From contig CP136064.1 in NCBI GenBank assembly GCA_032622095.1, positions 197,009,948 to 197,073,947 on the forward strand: DNA of 64,000 nt, in the 5' to 3' direction. The notes below the pieces were generated by a model that ran no database searches, was not told the origin of the DNA, and worked only from the letters and a program-made list of their open reading frames with translations. Source of the DNA: Siphonodentalium dalli (Eukaryota > Mollusca > Scaphopoda > Gadilida > Siphonodentaliidae). Position numbers and translations under genes: made by a program. Shown here in pieces: positions 1 to 10,800 of this stretch (its first letter is position 1; each line of letters begins with the position of its first letter).

Positions 1-27
1 ACTTTTTCTTAACAGCATCAATATGAC

Positions 28-115
28 TCACCAGCATCATAGCAATTCAGCAGGACCCACCAACGTCATAGGAATTCAGCAGGACCCATCAACATCATAG
101 CAAATTAGCAGGACC
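28..115. repeat. Short tandem repeat, about 29 bp x 3
   Basis: Three diverged copies of a unit containing ATTCAGCAGGACC and CAACATCATAG follow one another. No coding capacity is apparent. Confidence 0.7.
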
Positions 116-164
116 ACATAACCATGGCGATAATATTACTGCCCCATGGTGCACTATAATCTAC

Positions 165-639
165 TTAAAGGGACACAACTTCACACAAGGCATTTGAAGT
201 GGTTTCATTCGAAATAACATAAAATGCTGTAAAACAACTTATCATCAGTCAACAAGCACATGTAATAATAGATTGACTTTGTTCTTACTTTCCTTATTAA
301 AAACTCTCCTATAATGAGATTTCACATTAAATCCATTGTTATGTAAACATTACTGTTACAGTGGACTTCCGATCAAAGTCCAATTAATTCAATAACATAC
401 CAAAGTTTAATCAAACCTTGACAATCAACATTGGAAAAAGTGATTCTGAAAATAATATCCAGACAATAATATTCGAACTTACTTACAGTTAGTGATGTTT
501 GTCGACAAATCACTCTAACAGTTTTGTTTACATAACATTGGTTTCAACACGAGAATTTTTTTAATTGGAGAACTATCAATAATGAATATCAGAACAAAGT
601 TTATCTATTATTCACAGTGGGTGGCTTCAGTCCCTTTAA
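165..639. mobile_element. TTAA-bounded non-autonomous element
   Basis: The left end reads TTAAAGGGAC and the right end is its inverse GTCCCTTTAA, each including a TTAA tetranucleotide as expected for a TTAA-target element. Inside, GTTATGTAAACA near 341 is inverted as TGTTTACATAACA near 526, so much of the element can fold back. It has no transposase reading frame. piggyBac-type target choice is inferred from the TTAA ends only. Confidence 0.5.
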
Positions 640-1566
640 ATCCATATTCTATCCATGTGTATTGTGTTAATAAACTTTCGTCATTTATATTCGACATACT
701 ATGGTTCTCCGGATAATTGCAGGTGGCATTTGGAGATGACGGCTTGAAATACACGTTCTCCAACAATACAGTCCCTTCCCGACCATGGTGTCCAGTGGTT
801 CTCCGCATAAAGCAACGGGTGGAGGAATATACTGGGTACCACTTCAATTTCGTCCTAGTCAACAGGTATACATTCAAATGCTCGCGTATTTCCTAACTAC
901 TTTTGTTGCCATATACATTTCGCCCTAGTCAACGGGTATACATCACATATAAAGCAAATGTCCTGGCAAACATTAATCATAGCGCTGAAAGAACCTAAAT
1001 ATTAGACATAATTGTTGGCCTTCCAATGGTATTTTAAAGCCTTATCTGTTCGGCAGTATTTTGTTACAACAACTGAGAAGTATCATGAAGTTGGGTGAGG
1101 TGGAGGGGGCTCACTGGACTAAATTTTTGTAGTTAGGTATTTTATGCATTAAGAAAATGTTGAAATGTTTCTATTTTAATTTCCCAACCACCAATGAAGT
1201 GTCTGGTTTTTAGACAGAGATTTGAAAATTTCAAATTATATTTTTAGACTAACAAGACTTCAGTCTGTCAAAATTGAAAACAACAATTCTGACAATATGT
1301 GGGTGTGTTTGGTTGAAATTCTCCAGGAGTTGGAAATTTTGAGGTACCAATCAGGTAACACAATAATTCTGAACCGAAAGGTGTGATAATGTGTTTTTCA
1401 TAAATGTTTGATGCCTCGCTAGAACTTTGAGAAGTGGAATTTTGCACAGTTCACATTTGTACAGATCCATATTAAATATAAATACATATGACAATCTACC
1501 ATCTCTGGGCTGGATACATTGTCCAGATATAATTAAATGAATCACTGGTACACTATTTTCTGACAG
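640..1566. other. No gene recognised
   Basis: AT-rich sequence. A 25 bp motif containing CCTAGTCAACAGGTATAC occurs near 852 and again near 922. An open frame on the minus strand (608-877) has no recognisable domain. Upstream exons of ALKBH2 were looked for here and not found. Confidence 0.4.
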
Positions 1567-1873
1567 ATACGAAAATGGTCACGACCATATTGGTGAACAC
1601 AGAGATGATGAAGCAGATCTCGAGCAGGGATATCCCATTGCATCACTGTCACTGGGACAAGAGAGGGATTTTGTCTTCAAACATTCAGAATCACGTGGTA
1701 AGAGCGCAACAAGGAACATTGACAACATCACTGTACTATTACAACATGGTAGCCTTATGCTTATGAAGTACCCAACAAACACATACTGGTATCATTCCAT
1801 ACCAGTCAGGAAGAAACAGAATGGATGCAGGATCAACATGACATTTAGGAGAATGGTGGTGAAAAAGAACTAA
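1567..1873 (+). CDS. ALKBH2: ALKBH2-like Fe(II)/2-oxoglutarate DNA dealkylase, last exon (partial gene)
   Basis: This exon encodes the C-terminal catalytic half of an ALKBH2-type dioxygenase, which removes 1-methyladenine and 3-methylcytosine from DNA in the nucleus. It opens after the acceptor TTTTCTGACAG in phase 2 and runs 101 residues to a TAA. The metal ligands are visible as EHRDDE (exon residues 11 and 13) and WYHS (76), with the 2-oxoglutarate arginine at 88 in RINMTFRR. The spacings D+63 to H and H+12 to R equal those of human ALKBH2. IGEHRDDE, PIASLSLG, SRGKSATR and PTNTYWYHS are family hallmarks that favour ALKBH2 over ALKBH3. Earlier exons must lie off the left edge or in unrecognised short exons. 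The gene converges on GSTK1 (stop codons 2.9 kb apart). A family A MITE lies 27 bp past the stop, probably in the 3' UTR. Confidence 0.93.
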
Positions 1874-1900
1874 TGCTAGACAATTAGTATTATAAACATA

Positions 1901-2067
1901 TACAGTAATGCCCTAAATAATCGATTCCTTAACCACAGCAGAATTATGGGTAATTGTTCAGGATTTAGTCGGAAATATAGCAACAAGCCATATTTCCAAC
2001 TAAATCCTGAAAAATTACCCATAATTCTGCTGTGGTTAAGGAGTTGATTATTTAGGGCATTACTGTA
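1901..2067. mobile_element. Family A fold-back MITE, copy 1
   Basis: The ends are TA-CAGTAATGCCCTAAATAATC and its inverse, and the arms run almost to the centre. TA flanks and a CAGT terminus suggest the Tc1/mariner group. This copy lacks the usual central stem (TTGCCATTCATCGGAAAGC) and is about 50 bp shorter than the full form. It sits just downstream of the ALKBH2 stop codon. Confidence 0.85.
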
Positions 2068-2913
2068 CATGTACACATGTATAACACACCAGCATGGCAT
2101 TGTGTTTTGGTTGTAAGAGTTTGAGGACATAAAGTCCATACTTAATATTTTCTTTTCATTATTGTCTCATGTACACGATTGGCCAAAGACTCTTTTCTGT
2201 TTGCCAAAAAAATTTTGGCCTATCAGTGGATTTTCTCTTCACATCAATATCTACAAGCCAAATTCAATAGCCGATCATTTGTTCGGATTTCAAATAAAAG
2301 TGCTAAAATATCATAATTTGACTGAACTGCTTGTGTAAAGGTCACATGTACCCCTGATGTTTGGTGTGTTCTTCAACCCCGGATGTTTCATGCTGTTCTG
2401 GGTGTCCGATGGTAATTTTAACGGTTGTATCTAACCACCACGAACAAGGAATATAAACGTTAATATGGGGTGGAAATGAAATTTTGATATATCTCTCAGT
2501 GGAATATAAAATCTTGTGCATGGTCCTCAGATTTGTGTATCTACTAGTTATTACCTATTGCGACTGGTGTACGGACCAAGCAGACATCACACACTAACAC
2601 TTTTCTTGAAAAACCACACACAAGATTATATATATTTGCGCAAAAACAGTAATAATATCACAATTTTACAATTATTTTGTTGCCAAATTCTTATTTCAAT
2701 TATGATATGTTTTAAAATTTAATTTTCAACACATATTTACATTTTTAGTCCTTGTACATGGTTGTGTGCAGTATTTTGAGATGCCGATTTTATCATTATA
2801 ACATGCCATTGTTGCAAGAGAATGTGAGGACTATCAACATGGCAAAATCTAGCCAGAGGTTACTGGAGATTCAGCTTACACAAGTAAACAGAAATCTCCT
2901 CATCCAGACAAAT
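2068..2913. other. Intergenic stretch, nothing recognised
   Basis: AT-rich sequence between two family A elements. An AATAAA near 2294 could serve as the ALKBH2 polyadenylation signal. No coding exon was recognised. Confidence 0.35.
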
Positions 2914-3128
2914 GCAGTAATGCCTTAAATAATCAACTCCTTAACCACAGCAGAATTATGGGTAATTTTTCAGGATTTAGTCGGAAATATGGCTTGTTGC
3001 CATTCATCAGAAAGCTCCCACTGAGAGCTTTCCAATGAATGGCAACAAGCCATATTTCCGACTAATCCTGAAAAATTACCCATAATTCTGCTGTGGTTAA
3101 GGAGTCGATTATTTAGGGCATTACTGTA
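2914..3128. mobile_element. Family A fold-back MITE, copy 2
   Basis: A full-length palindrome of about 215 bp, with arms meeting at a GAGAGC centre. The left end begins GCAGTAATGCC and the right end is GGGCATTACTGTA. It has no coding capacity. Confidence 0.88.
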
Positions 3129-3666
3129 GGAATAAGAAACATGCAGAAGCTTTTCACTAATAAGTTTTTATCAATCTCAGAATATTAGTAAATCATATTC
3201 TTATAAAAATATAAATAATAGAAAATCACATTTCTTGATTATCATAAATCAAGGGATGGATATTGAACACAAAAGCACAGTGCATTGCAATACAACTTAA
3301 ACCTTTAAACATCGAAGTTCCTCATTATTTAAGGTGGTATAGAGTCTTAATATATCAACATTGATAGCCAAGGCAAAAATGGCACTATCTACATGTATTC
3401 AAACTAAAAGATCCATTGACAAGACGACTTAATGGTGCAACAATTGGTTTATTTCCAGATATTGTTTGAGCAATGTCATCTACTTTTTACTAAATGGCAC
3501 TTCTGGTAAAAAACAATATTTCTTGACAAAAACGAATCCATTTTAAATGTAGATCACAGTAATAAATAACGTTCAGTTTCATTTTGAATTCCTAAAGTCA
3601 TTGTAGTTCGGAAAATATATTCAAATCACTGGTATCAAATCTCTTGAATTTCCAGCTGTGAGGACA
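3129..3666. other. Intergenic stretch, nothing recognised
   Basis: AT-rich sequence downstream of GSTK1 with no recognised exon or repeat. Confidence 0.35.
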
Positions 3667-3918
3667 AAGCCTTGAAATAGTGTGTCTGTCATTTGCAGAA
3701 TGAGGTCCCCAGAGGGTGTATTTAGTGATGCTACCCCGCATAGCGGGCTAGCACCACCAAATTCACCCTCTGGGGACCTCATTCTGCTTACACCTCAGCA
3801 GAATGAGGTTCCCAGAGGGTGAATTTGGTGATGCTAGCCCGCTATGCGGGGTAGCATCACTAAATTCACCCTCTGGGGACCTCATTCTGCAAATGACAGA
3901 CACCCTATTTCAAGGCTT
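3667..3918. repeat. Family D near-perfect palindrome with GCATAGCGGGCTAGC cores
   Basis: The outer ends AAGCCTTGAAATAG and CTATTTCAAGGCTT are inverses. Inside are two smaller hairpins, each with arms GCAGAATGAGGTCCCCAGAG and its inverse around a GCGGG core, separated by about 10 bp. The same hairpin unit recurs at 4909 and 6428. Open frames through it are products of palindromy and not genes. Confidence 0.8.
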
Positions 3919-4004
3919 GGTGAGGACATGCAAATGGTCTATTATTGATTTAGCGGAAAATGCAAGCATTACCTGTCAGGTAATATAAGCAGATGACAAA
4001 TATT

Positions 4005-4573
4005 GAGATAATAAGTTCAACAAACAACCTCGTTTATTGAACTTATTATCTGAACATTTGCTAAGGGATAGTTTGCTCATGAGTATTGAGAATAGAAACT
4101 TTAAACTTGTTGCACAATTTCTCTCTATTGTTACACGTCGTAGATGTGGAGATCTGTATCACTCCAATAAGTATTTTGTCTATCAACCTATTTTGATCCC
4201 GGAAAATGAAAAAGTTAATAAATACTGGGTTTATTTTGAGATATCAAGATTGTATGCCGCTTTAAGATTCTTCAGTATTGGCGACAAACTGCAAGGCAGA
4301 GTTCAGCCCCCTTGCTATGCTGGTCTACTCATCAATGATTACAGTAATGCCCTAAATAATCGACTCCTTAACCATAGCAGAATTATGGGTAACTTTTCAG
4401 GATTTAGTCGGAAATATGGCTTGTTGCCATTCATCGGAAAGCTCTCACTGAGAGCTTTCCAAATGGCAACAAGCCATATTTCCAACTAAATCCTGAAAAG
4501 TTACCCATAATTATGCTGTGGTTAAGCAGTCGATTATTTAGGGCATTATTGTATTTAGTATAGAAAGGGTTAA
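4005..4573. mobile_element. Family C element, interrupted by a family A MITE
   Basis: The core hairpin GATAATAAGTTCAACAAAC with its inverse (4007-4055) and the terminal TATAGAAAGGGTTAA (ending 4573) match the complete family C copy at 16038. The part between holds a family A element (4340-4553), which therefore inserted later. The left terminus is not clear. Confidence 0.55.
4340..4553. mobile_element. Family A fold-back MITE, copy 3
   Basis: Ends TACAGTAATGCCC and GGGCATTATTGTA with long inverted arms. It lies inside a family C element next to its right end. Confidence 0.87.
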
Positions 4574-4778
4574 AAAATATTCAGCTGATTCGTATTCCAA
4601 CTAAATGTGACATCACTTCTGTGTGCTGCTCTTTCTATGTCTATGCTCCAATCTATAGTTAGAATCACTACATGCTGATTATTCATTTTGCAGGATAAAG
4701 CTATCCTCAGACATCTTTGGCAAGAGTAATGATGGGTGTCTGTTTAACAGGTTCAGACATGTCATATACACTCTGACA

Positions 4779-4822
4779 TCATAATTTTGATTCTTTTGGT
4801 GCAGGTCCTTCCCACTTCTCTC
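4779..4822 (-). CDS. GSTK1: GSTK1 exon 8 (C-terminus with PTS1)
   Basis: Opens after the strong acceptor TTCTTTTTCAG in phase 1 and encodes GEKWEGPAPKESKL then TGA. GEKW.GP matches the family C-terminus. SKL is a peroxisome import signal. Confidence 0.93.
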
Positions 4823-7800
4823 CTGAAAAAGAACCAATCATTAGGACTTCAGAAGAATAACACATCAGATTGTCTTAAGCAAGTCTGAGTATAGTGTGCC
4901 TGTCATTTGCAGAATGAGGTCCCCAGAGGGTGAATTGAGTGAATCTATCCCGCATAGCGGGCTAGCATCACCAAATTCACCCTCTGGGGACCTCATTTTG
5001 CATGGCCTCATTTGCTATTGGAGACATAGACTCAGATTGAAGTTTCCAAATGGTGAATATTGTGATGTACACCCATTGGGAACCTTGATTATGGAATGTG
5101 TCATCTGCCAATTTGGGGATATAGAGAAACTAAACTAAAAAAGAACTAGAATCTATATGAAGAAGTTTCTACAGAAATATTATAATAAAGAAACTTTCCA
5201 GAGAAGACGAGGCCTAAGCAGAATGAGTTCTAAGCAACTAAGCAAAATGTAAAACCCAAGATGAATATCGTTCAAATTCGATGGCTCCCAACTAAGAGTG
5301 ATCCTGAACATTCCTGTAAATTCTTAAAACATTTCTCCAATAAATATTGGCTGCGGAGTGTGCCGATGGGATTCAAATGTGAAACCAAGATGGCCAATAG
5401 CGGCCATGTTTTGTTATATATTATGGTTCCCATCTAGTGGTCACCGCAAAGATCAATTTGAAGTATTTAATGACAATCGGATGAGGGATGGCATAGGATT
5501 TAGTAATGCAAAGAGTAAGATCCAAGATGGCCATTTGTGACCATGTTTTTAACTAAATTCAGAACATTTTTATTGCTCGAATTTAGTGGTCATCCAGAAG
5601 ATCCATATGAAGTTTGGTGAAATTTGGATGAGGTATGTGGTATGTGTGCCATAGAATGTAATCATGTAAAGAATAAAATCCAAAATGGCTATATATGGCT
5701 ATATTTTTCAATGAAAACCATTCAAATTCTGTAGCTCCCATCTAGATGTGATCCCAGACATGTCTATTAATTTTCAAAACAATTCAGATAAATGTGGGCT
5801 GCATGGCATGCTGGTGGATTCAAATTTGTAATCAAAGATGACTGTTGGTGGCCATGTTTTTTTTTTTTTTACGAATTTCTGAAAAAATCGATAGCTCCCA
5901 TCTAAAGATCACTCACAACAAACTTGGCCCAAATATCTGTATGATGGTTGGTGATGATCGGGTGAGGGATAATCCTGTAGGGTGTGCCTGTTAGTATACA
6001 GGCGCTATGCCAATTGGAGGAATGTAGCATTCTACTAACATCGCCAAAAATCTCAAGCAAATCGACCGTACCACTCCATAGAAAACATCGTCCACAACTA
6101 TGCTCAATTGAAAATATTTACTTCTCGATTCGGGACGCCACTATTGGCAATAAACAAACAAAACAATTTCGCCATCGACAGTGACTGCATTTAATTAATA
6201 TATAAGAATGCTGTCAATGTGGATACAACATTTGTAAAATTAACTACTTTGAGCAAGATTATTCTCCATTCTGCATTTGATCACCCTAATGGAGTGTTTC
6301 ACATCACTTTAAAACAAACTGCACAAAATCATGTTAAATGTCCTTTTCTGGTGCATGAAATCTTGGGGTATGTTCTATAGAGTTACTAGGAACAGCACCA
6401 AGCCTGCAAATAGTGTGTCTGTCATTTGCAGAATGAGGTCCCCAGAGGGTGAATTTAGTGACGCTATCCCGCACAGTGGGCTAGCATCACCAAATTCACT
6501 TCTGGGGACCTCATTCTGCTTCGGCCTCAACTGCGATGTGAGACCTAGGATCAGATTTGAAGTTCCCAGTTGAAGCTGATGATGTTCACCCATTAGTTAC
6601 CTCGATTATGCATTTTATCCTTTGAAAATTATGGGATATAAAAACTGAAGAGAAAAAGTATATAAAACAATGTTAATCTGAGACTATAGATACTTCCCAG
6701 AAGATGAGGCCTAAGCAGAATGAGGTCCCCAGAAGGTGCCCGATCAACTTTCTGTTAATCGATGATGACTATCTTCTTTGAACAATTTGTGCTTGGAATT
6801 GATTACATGACTCCTGGCTGTACGATTTGTTTATCTGTTAGTAGGCAATGCTAGTGAATCGAAAACCAATCAGAATGCATGCTTTGTGACAAACATACAA
6901 CTTGAATTACAATGATGATTATTATGTTCATTAAAATGGATATGGTAATACAGCTGTCTTTAAAGACATAATATGGACTTGTTTGGTTGTGTGAAACTGA
7001 TAAGTTAGTATACAGTAATTCAGGTGCTATGCTAACTGGAGGAAGGCAGCATTCTACTAACATCGTCGAAAATCTCAAGCAAATTGACCGTACCAGTCCA
7101 TAGAAAACAATGTGTGAACTATGCTCAATTGTAAATATTGACTTCTTGATTCGGGACTCAACTATTGGAGATAAACAAACAATTTTGCCATCGAGAGTCA
7201 TTGCATTTAAAAGGACGGGTGGCCTTAGTTGTAGGTTATAATTTAGAAATAACATTATCAAATTATGATAATTTTCTCAAGAAAATACGAATAGTATAGC
7301 ATAATGATGATATGAATGCGATATTATTCACAAAAAACATTTTGTGTCCGAGAAAATACAGGTTGACTGTTGTTTAGTTTCTCGCAAAAAGCGCAGTGGA
7401 TTGTATATAGATGAGTCACGATATTTCGCCATTTCCTTATTTAGATTCGCGCACTTTACATCAGTTGTAAAACTACTAATTTGGTGCGCTTACAGCTCAC
7501 AATATGATTCATTGTAATATTCCTTATTTAGATTCACGCGCATTACGTCGGTTGTAAAACTCCTAATTTGGTGCGCTTACAACTTACAATACGATTCATC
7601 GTAATATTCTTTATTTGGTATGTATTACAATAGGTTAGGAGAAAATACTAACTGGATTGAAACATATTCATCTCTTTGCAAGAAAAATTATATTATGTAC
7701 ACGTTATCAGTCTGATCATTTCTCAATCATGAAGTAACGTGGATTAGCTTCATTTTAAACTGACAGCGGGTAGAATGGGTCGATTAAAATAAAATTTGGC

Positions 7801-10800
7801 GTTATTTGAATGCGATTATTGATTGCACCAATAATTTTATCTACGCATTCCACAGCGCAACGGAACATTTTCATTGGACGATACGGTAGTTCCCAGTGTT
7901 TGTCTATAAACAATCGTAACTTTTTTGTGTTTGTTTACATAACCAAGGTTACAAACATGACAATAATATGCAATCTGCGCAATATTTATGATTTGTATAA
8001 GAACAACATCTGTCTATTATATAATATTCTTTCTGTTTATGACGGATTTAGTGGATGTGACTATTTGAAAACCTATATCCACAGGGAAAGCCGCCCGTAT
8101 CTTTAATTAATATATAAAAATGACATTGTATGTTGTCAATTCGTGTATAATATTTGTAAAAATAACTATTTTGAGCAAGATTATTCTCCTTTTCTATTTG
8201 ACCACCCTATCGGAGGTTTCACATCTCTTTAACCCTTTCTATACTAAAGCATCATTGATGTGTAGTTATCCCAATACCATAGGTAGTTGAACTAATTTTC
8301 TGAGTATTTCCCACAAATAGGACTCCTTCTGTACTTTTATTTATCTGTTGTCTGTAAATATTTACTACTTTATTTGGTACAAATTATTGGCTCATAAACG
8401 TTCGGCAATGATTCCCCCAAATATATTCACTATTGCTATTTGCTTATGACACTGACACTCTTTGGGGTTAGTTGGATATACAATTTATGATTTGCTATTC
8501 TATACTGAACACATCTGTGGAGTGTTCCATATCACTTTAAAAAAAAAAATTCAGAAATTTCAACTAAGTAATAATACAAACCTATCATATGAGCCATGAA
8601 CTCAAATCTGTCTGAGCCAAAAAACATTTCTGGTTTATCGTTGATGTGAACTATGATTGTTGGAGAACCAAAAGCCTGCAGAGAAAAATAGAAATATTTT
8701 AACAAGTGATATTAACACATTCATGAAAAGAGCTGTGCTGGTCCAGCATTAAAGACCATATGCCAGTGCATTATATTGGTGCTTATACCTTAGGTGCAGT
8801 TAAATGATGACATCATATAATTTGTTCTATATTTTCTATAGCGATGAGCCAAATTCTGGTGGCGTGTACATTGTTGTGAAATTGACATGTGACTTCCGGT
8901 TAGCAACTGCGGAATCGGCAGTGTACTAACAAGATGAAAATAAAATTGTCAACTTCACAACTTCTGAAGAATTTCATTTGTTAGCTAACGAAAACCAGAG
9001 AAGACGTCATGGCATGGTTCATGGCGTCATTTATATCATGTTGGCTTTGTGGGCCAGAATCCAGACAAGGTTGTACAATCTATGAAAATACTTGTCATGT
9101 CATCTCCACCGGAGCCATTGCATGCTGAAATAAATTGTTCTTAGCGTTATGTAGCCGATAAAAAGCAAACTCAAGGCACAGGTGTGTGGTTGCTCCACTA
9201 CGTGTTACGTACGATTCATATTACTATATATGCGAGTCAATATAGGGAGCCTCACATATATAAGATAAGAATGCACTGGCTTACAAGGTCAAGGTAAATA
9301 CTGTTAGGCCAATGCATTCTCTTATATACGAGAGGCTCCCTATTGGAGACTCCCATACATGTATATAAGAGAATGCATTGGCACAGGGTTTCACAAATTT
9401 CAGGAAGCTCCAGTCATGAAAGGGTTAATTTCATATCTGATAACAGAAGATAGATCTCCATAGCACTAACATAGCAACATTTCACGACCTGAGTTTCATC
9501 TTGTCCTTAGTAGTCATTTGATATGATATGCTCAGAATTGGAATATATTTAGTTCCACATTGTCCCATTTTTGTTTCTGCATTCAACTTAGTTCTATCTT
9601 TCAAATATTGTTTGGGAAAACATGCGTTCCGTCATTCAATATATAACAAGATGGAACTCAAATGATCCATAAGGTTTAAATCTAATGCTGCTATGGTGAT
9701 ATTTTAAGGCAGCAATCGCCTTGCAGTGTCTTTAGATCAAAGTGTCTGCTTCAGTGGCACATAGATAAACTATAGCCAGAGTTCGCTCTTCCGCTTGCTA
9801 AATTTGCCAGATGCATAAATTATTCATATGTGCCAAATATTATTTTAATTGGTAATAGTTTTGGCAAGCGAGTTCTCATTTCCACTAAAAAATAGAAACT
9901 ATTCATTGTACAGTAATGCCCTAAATAATCGACTCCTTAACCACAGCAGAATTATGGGTAACTTTTCAGGATTTAGTCAGAAATATGGCTTGTTGCCATT
10001 CATCGGAAAGCTCTCAGTGAGAGCTTTCCTATGAATGGCAACAAGCCATATTTCCGTCTAAATCCTTAAAAGTTACCCATAATTCTGCTGTGTTTAACTG
10101 GTTCGCTGCTAAATATCCTACATACACGTAATAAAATGCGTATATATATTTCAACAAACAGAAAATTATTGAATTTTATGCTTGCAGTTGATAATTTGCA
10201 CTCTTTTCTCAAATTTGACTCCCATATATATACATTTGTGATTATGTTATGAGCCTGGATGTCTCACTAGGCTATGGTTATGAGCTTGGATGTCTCAATA
10301 GGCTATGGTTATGAGTCTGGATGTCTCATTAGGCTATGGCTATGTCTATGGGCCTGGATGTCTCATTAGGCTATGGTTATGAGCCTCGATGTCTCATTAG
10401 ACTATGGTTATTGGTCTGGATGTCTCATTGGGCAATGATTATGAGTCTGGATGTCTCATTAGGCAATGGTTATGAGCCTGGATGTCTCATTACGCTATGG
10501 TTATGAGCCTGGTTGTCTGTTTGTCAAAGTAGATTATCAATATGAGCCTGGATGTCTGATTAGGTTATGGTTATGAGCTTGGTTGTCGGCCGCCCTTAGG
10601 GCAAAACATTTGTAATTTTTCTCAAACCTTTCGCGATATAAGTACCTTTTCTGACAATTTTATTGGTCGGCATCCATTCAAACTTCACAATGTCCCAATT
10701 CAATTATATATGTAACAATATTTCTGAAATATTACCTGACAAACGCTATTTAAATGATTAAACTAAACAAGAGTTGACTAAACAAGACATTGTCATTGCC

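Noticed and set aside
1575-1766. Plus-strand frame starting MVTTILVNTEMM
   Set aside because: It is a shifted shadow of the ALKBH2 exon, whose true frame begins in phase 2 at 1567.
6375-6593. 72-codon minus-strand frame across the family D hairpin
   Set aside because: Matches the 3803-3988 frame only because both translate the same hairpin.
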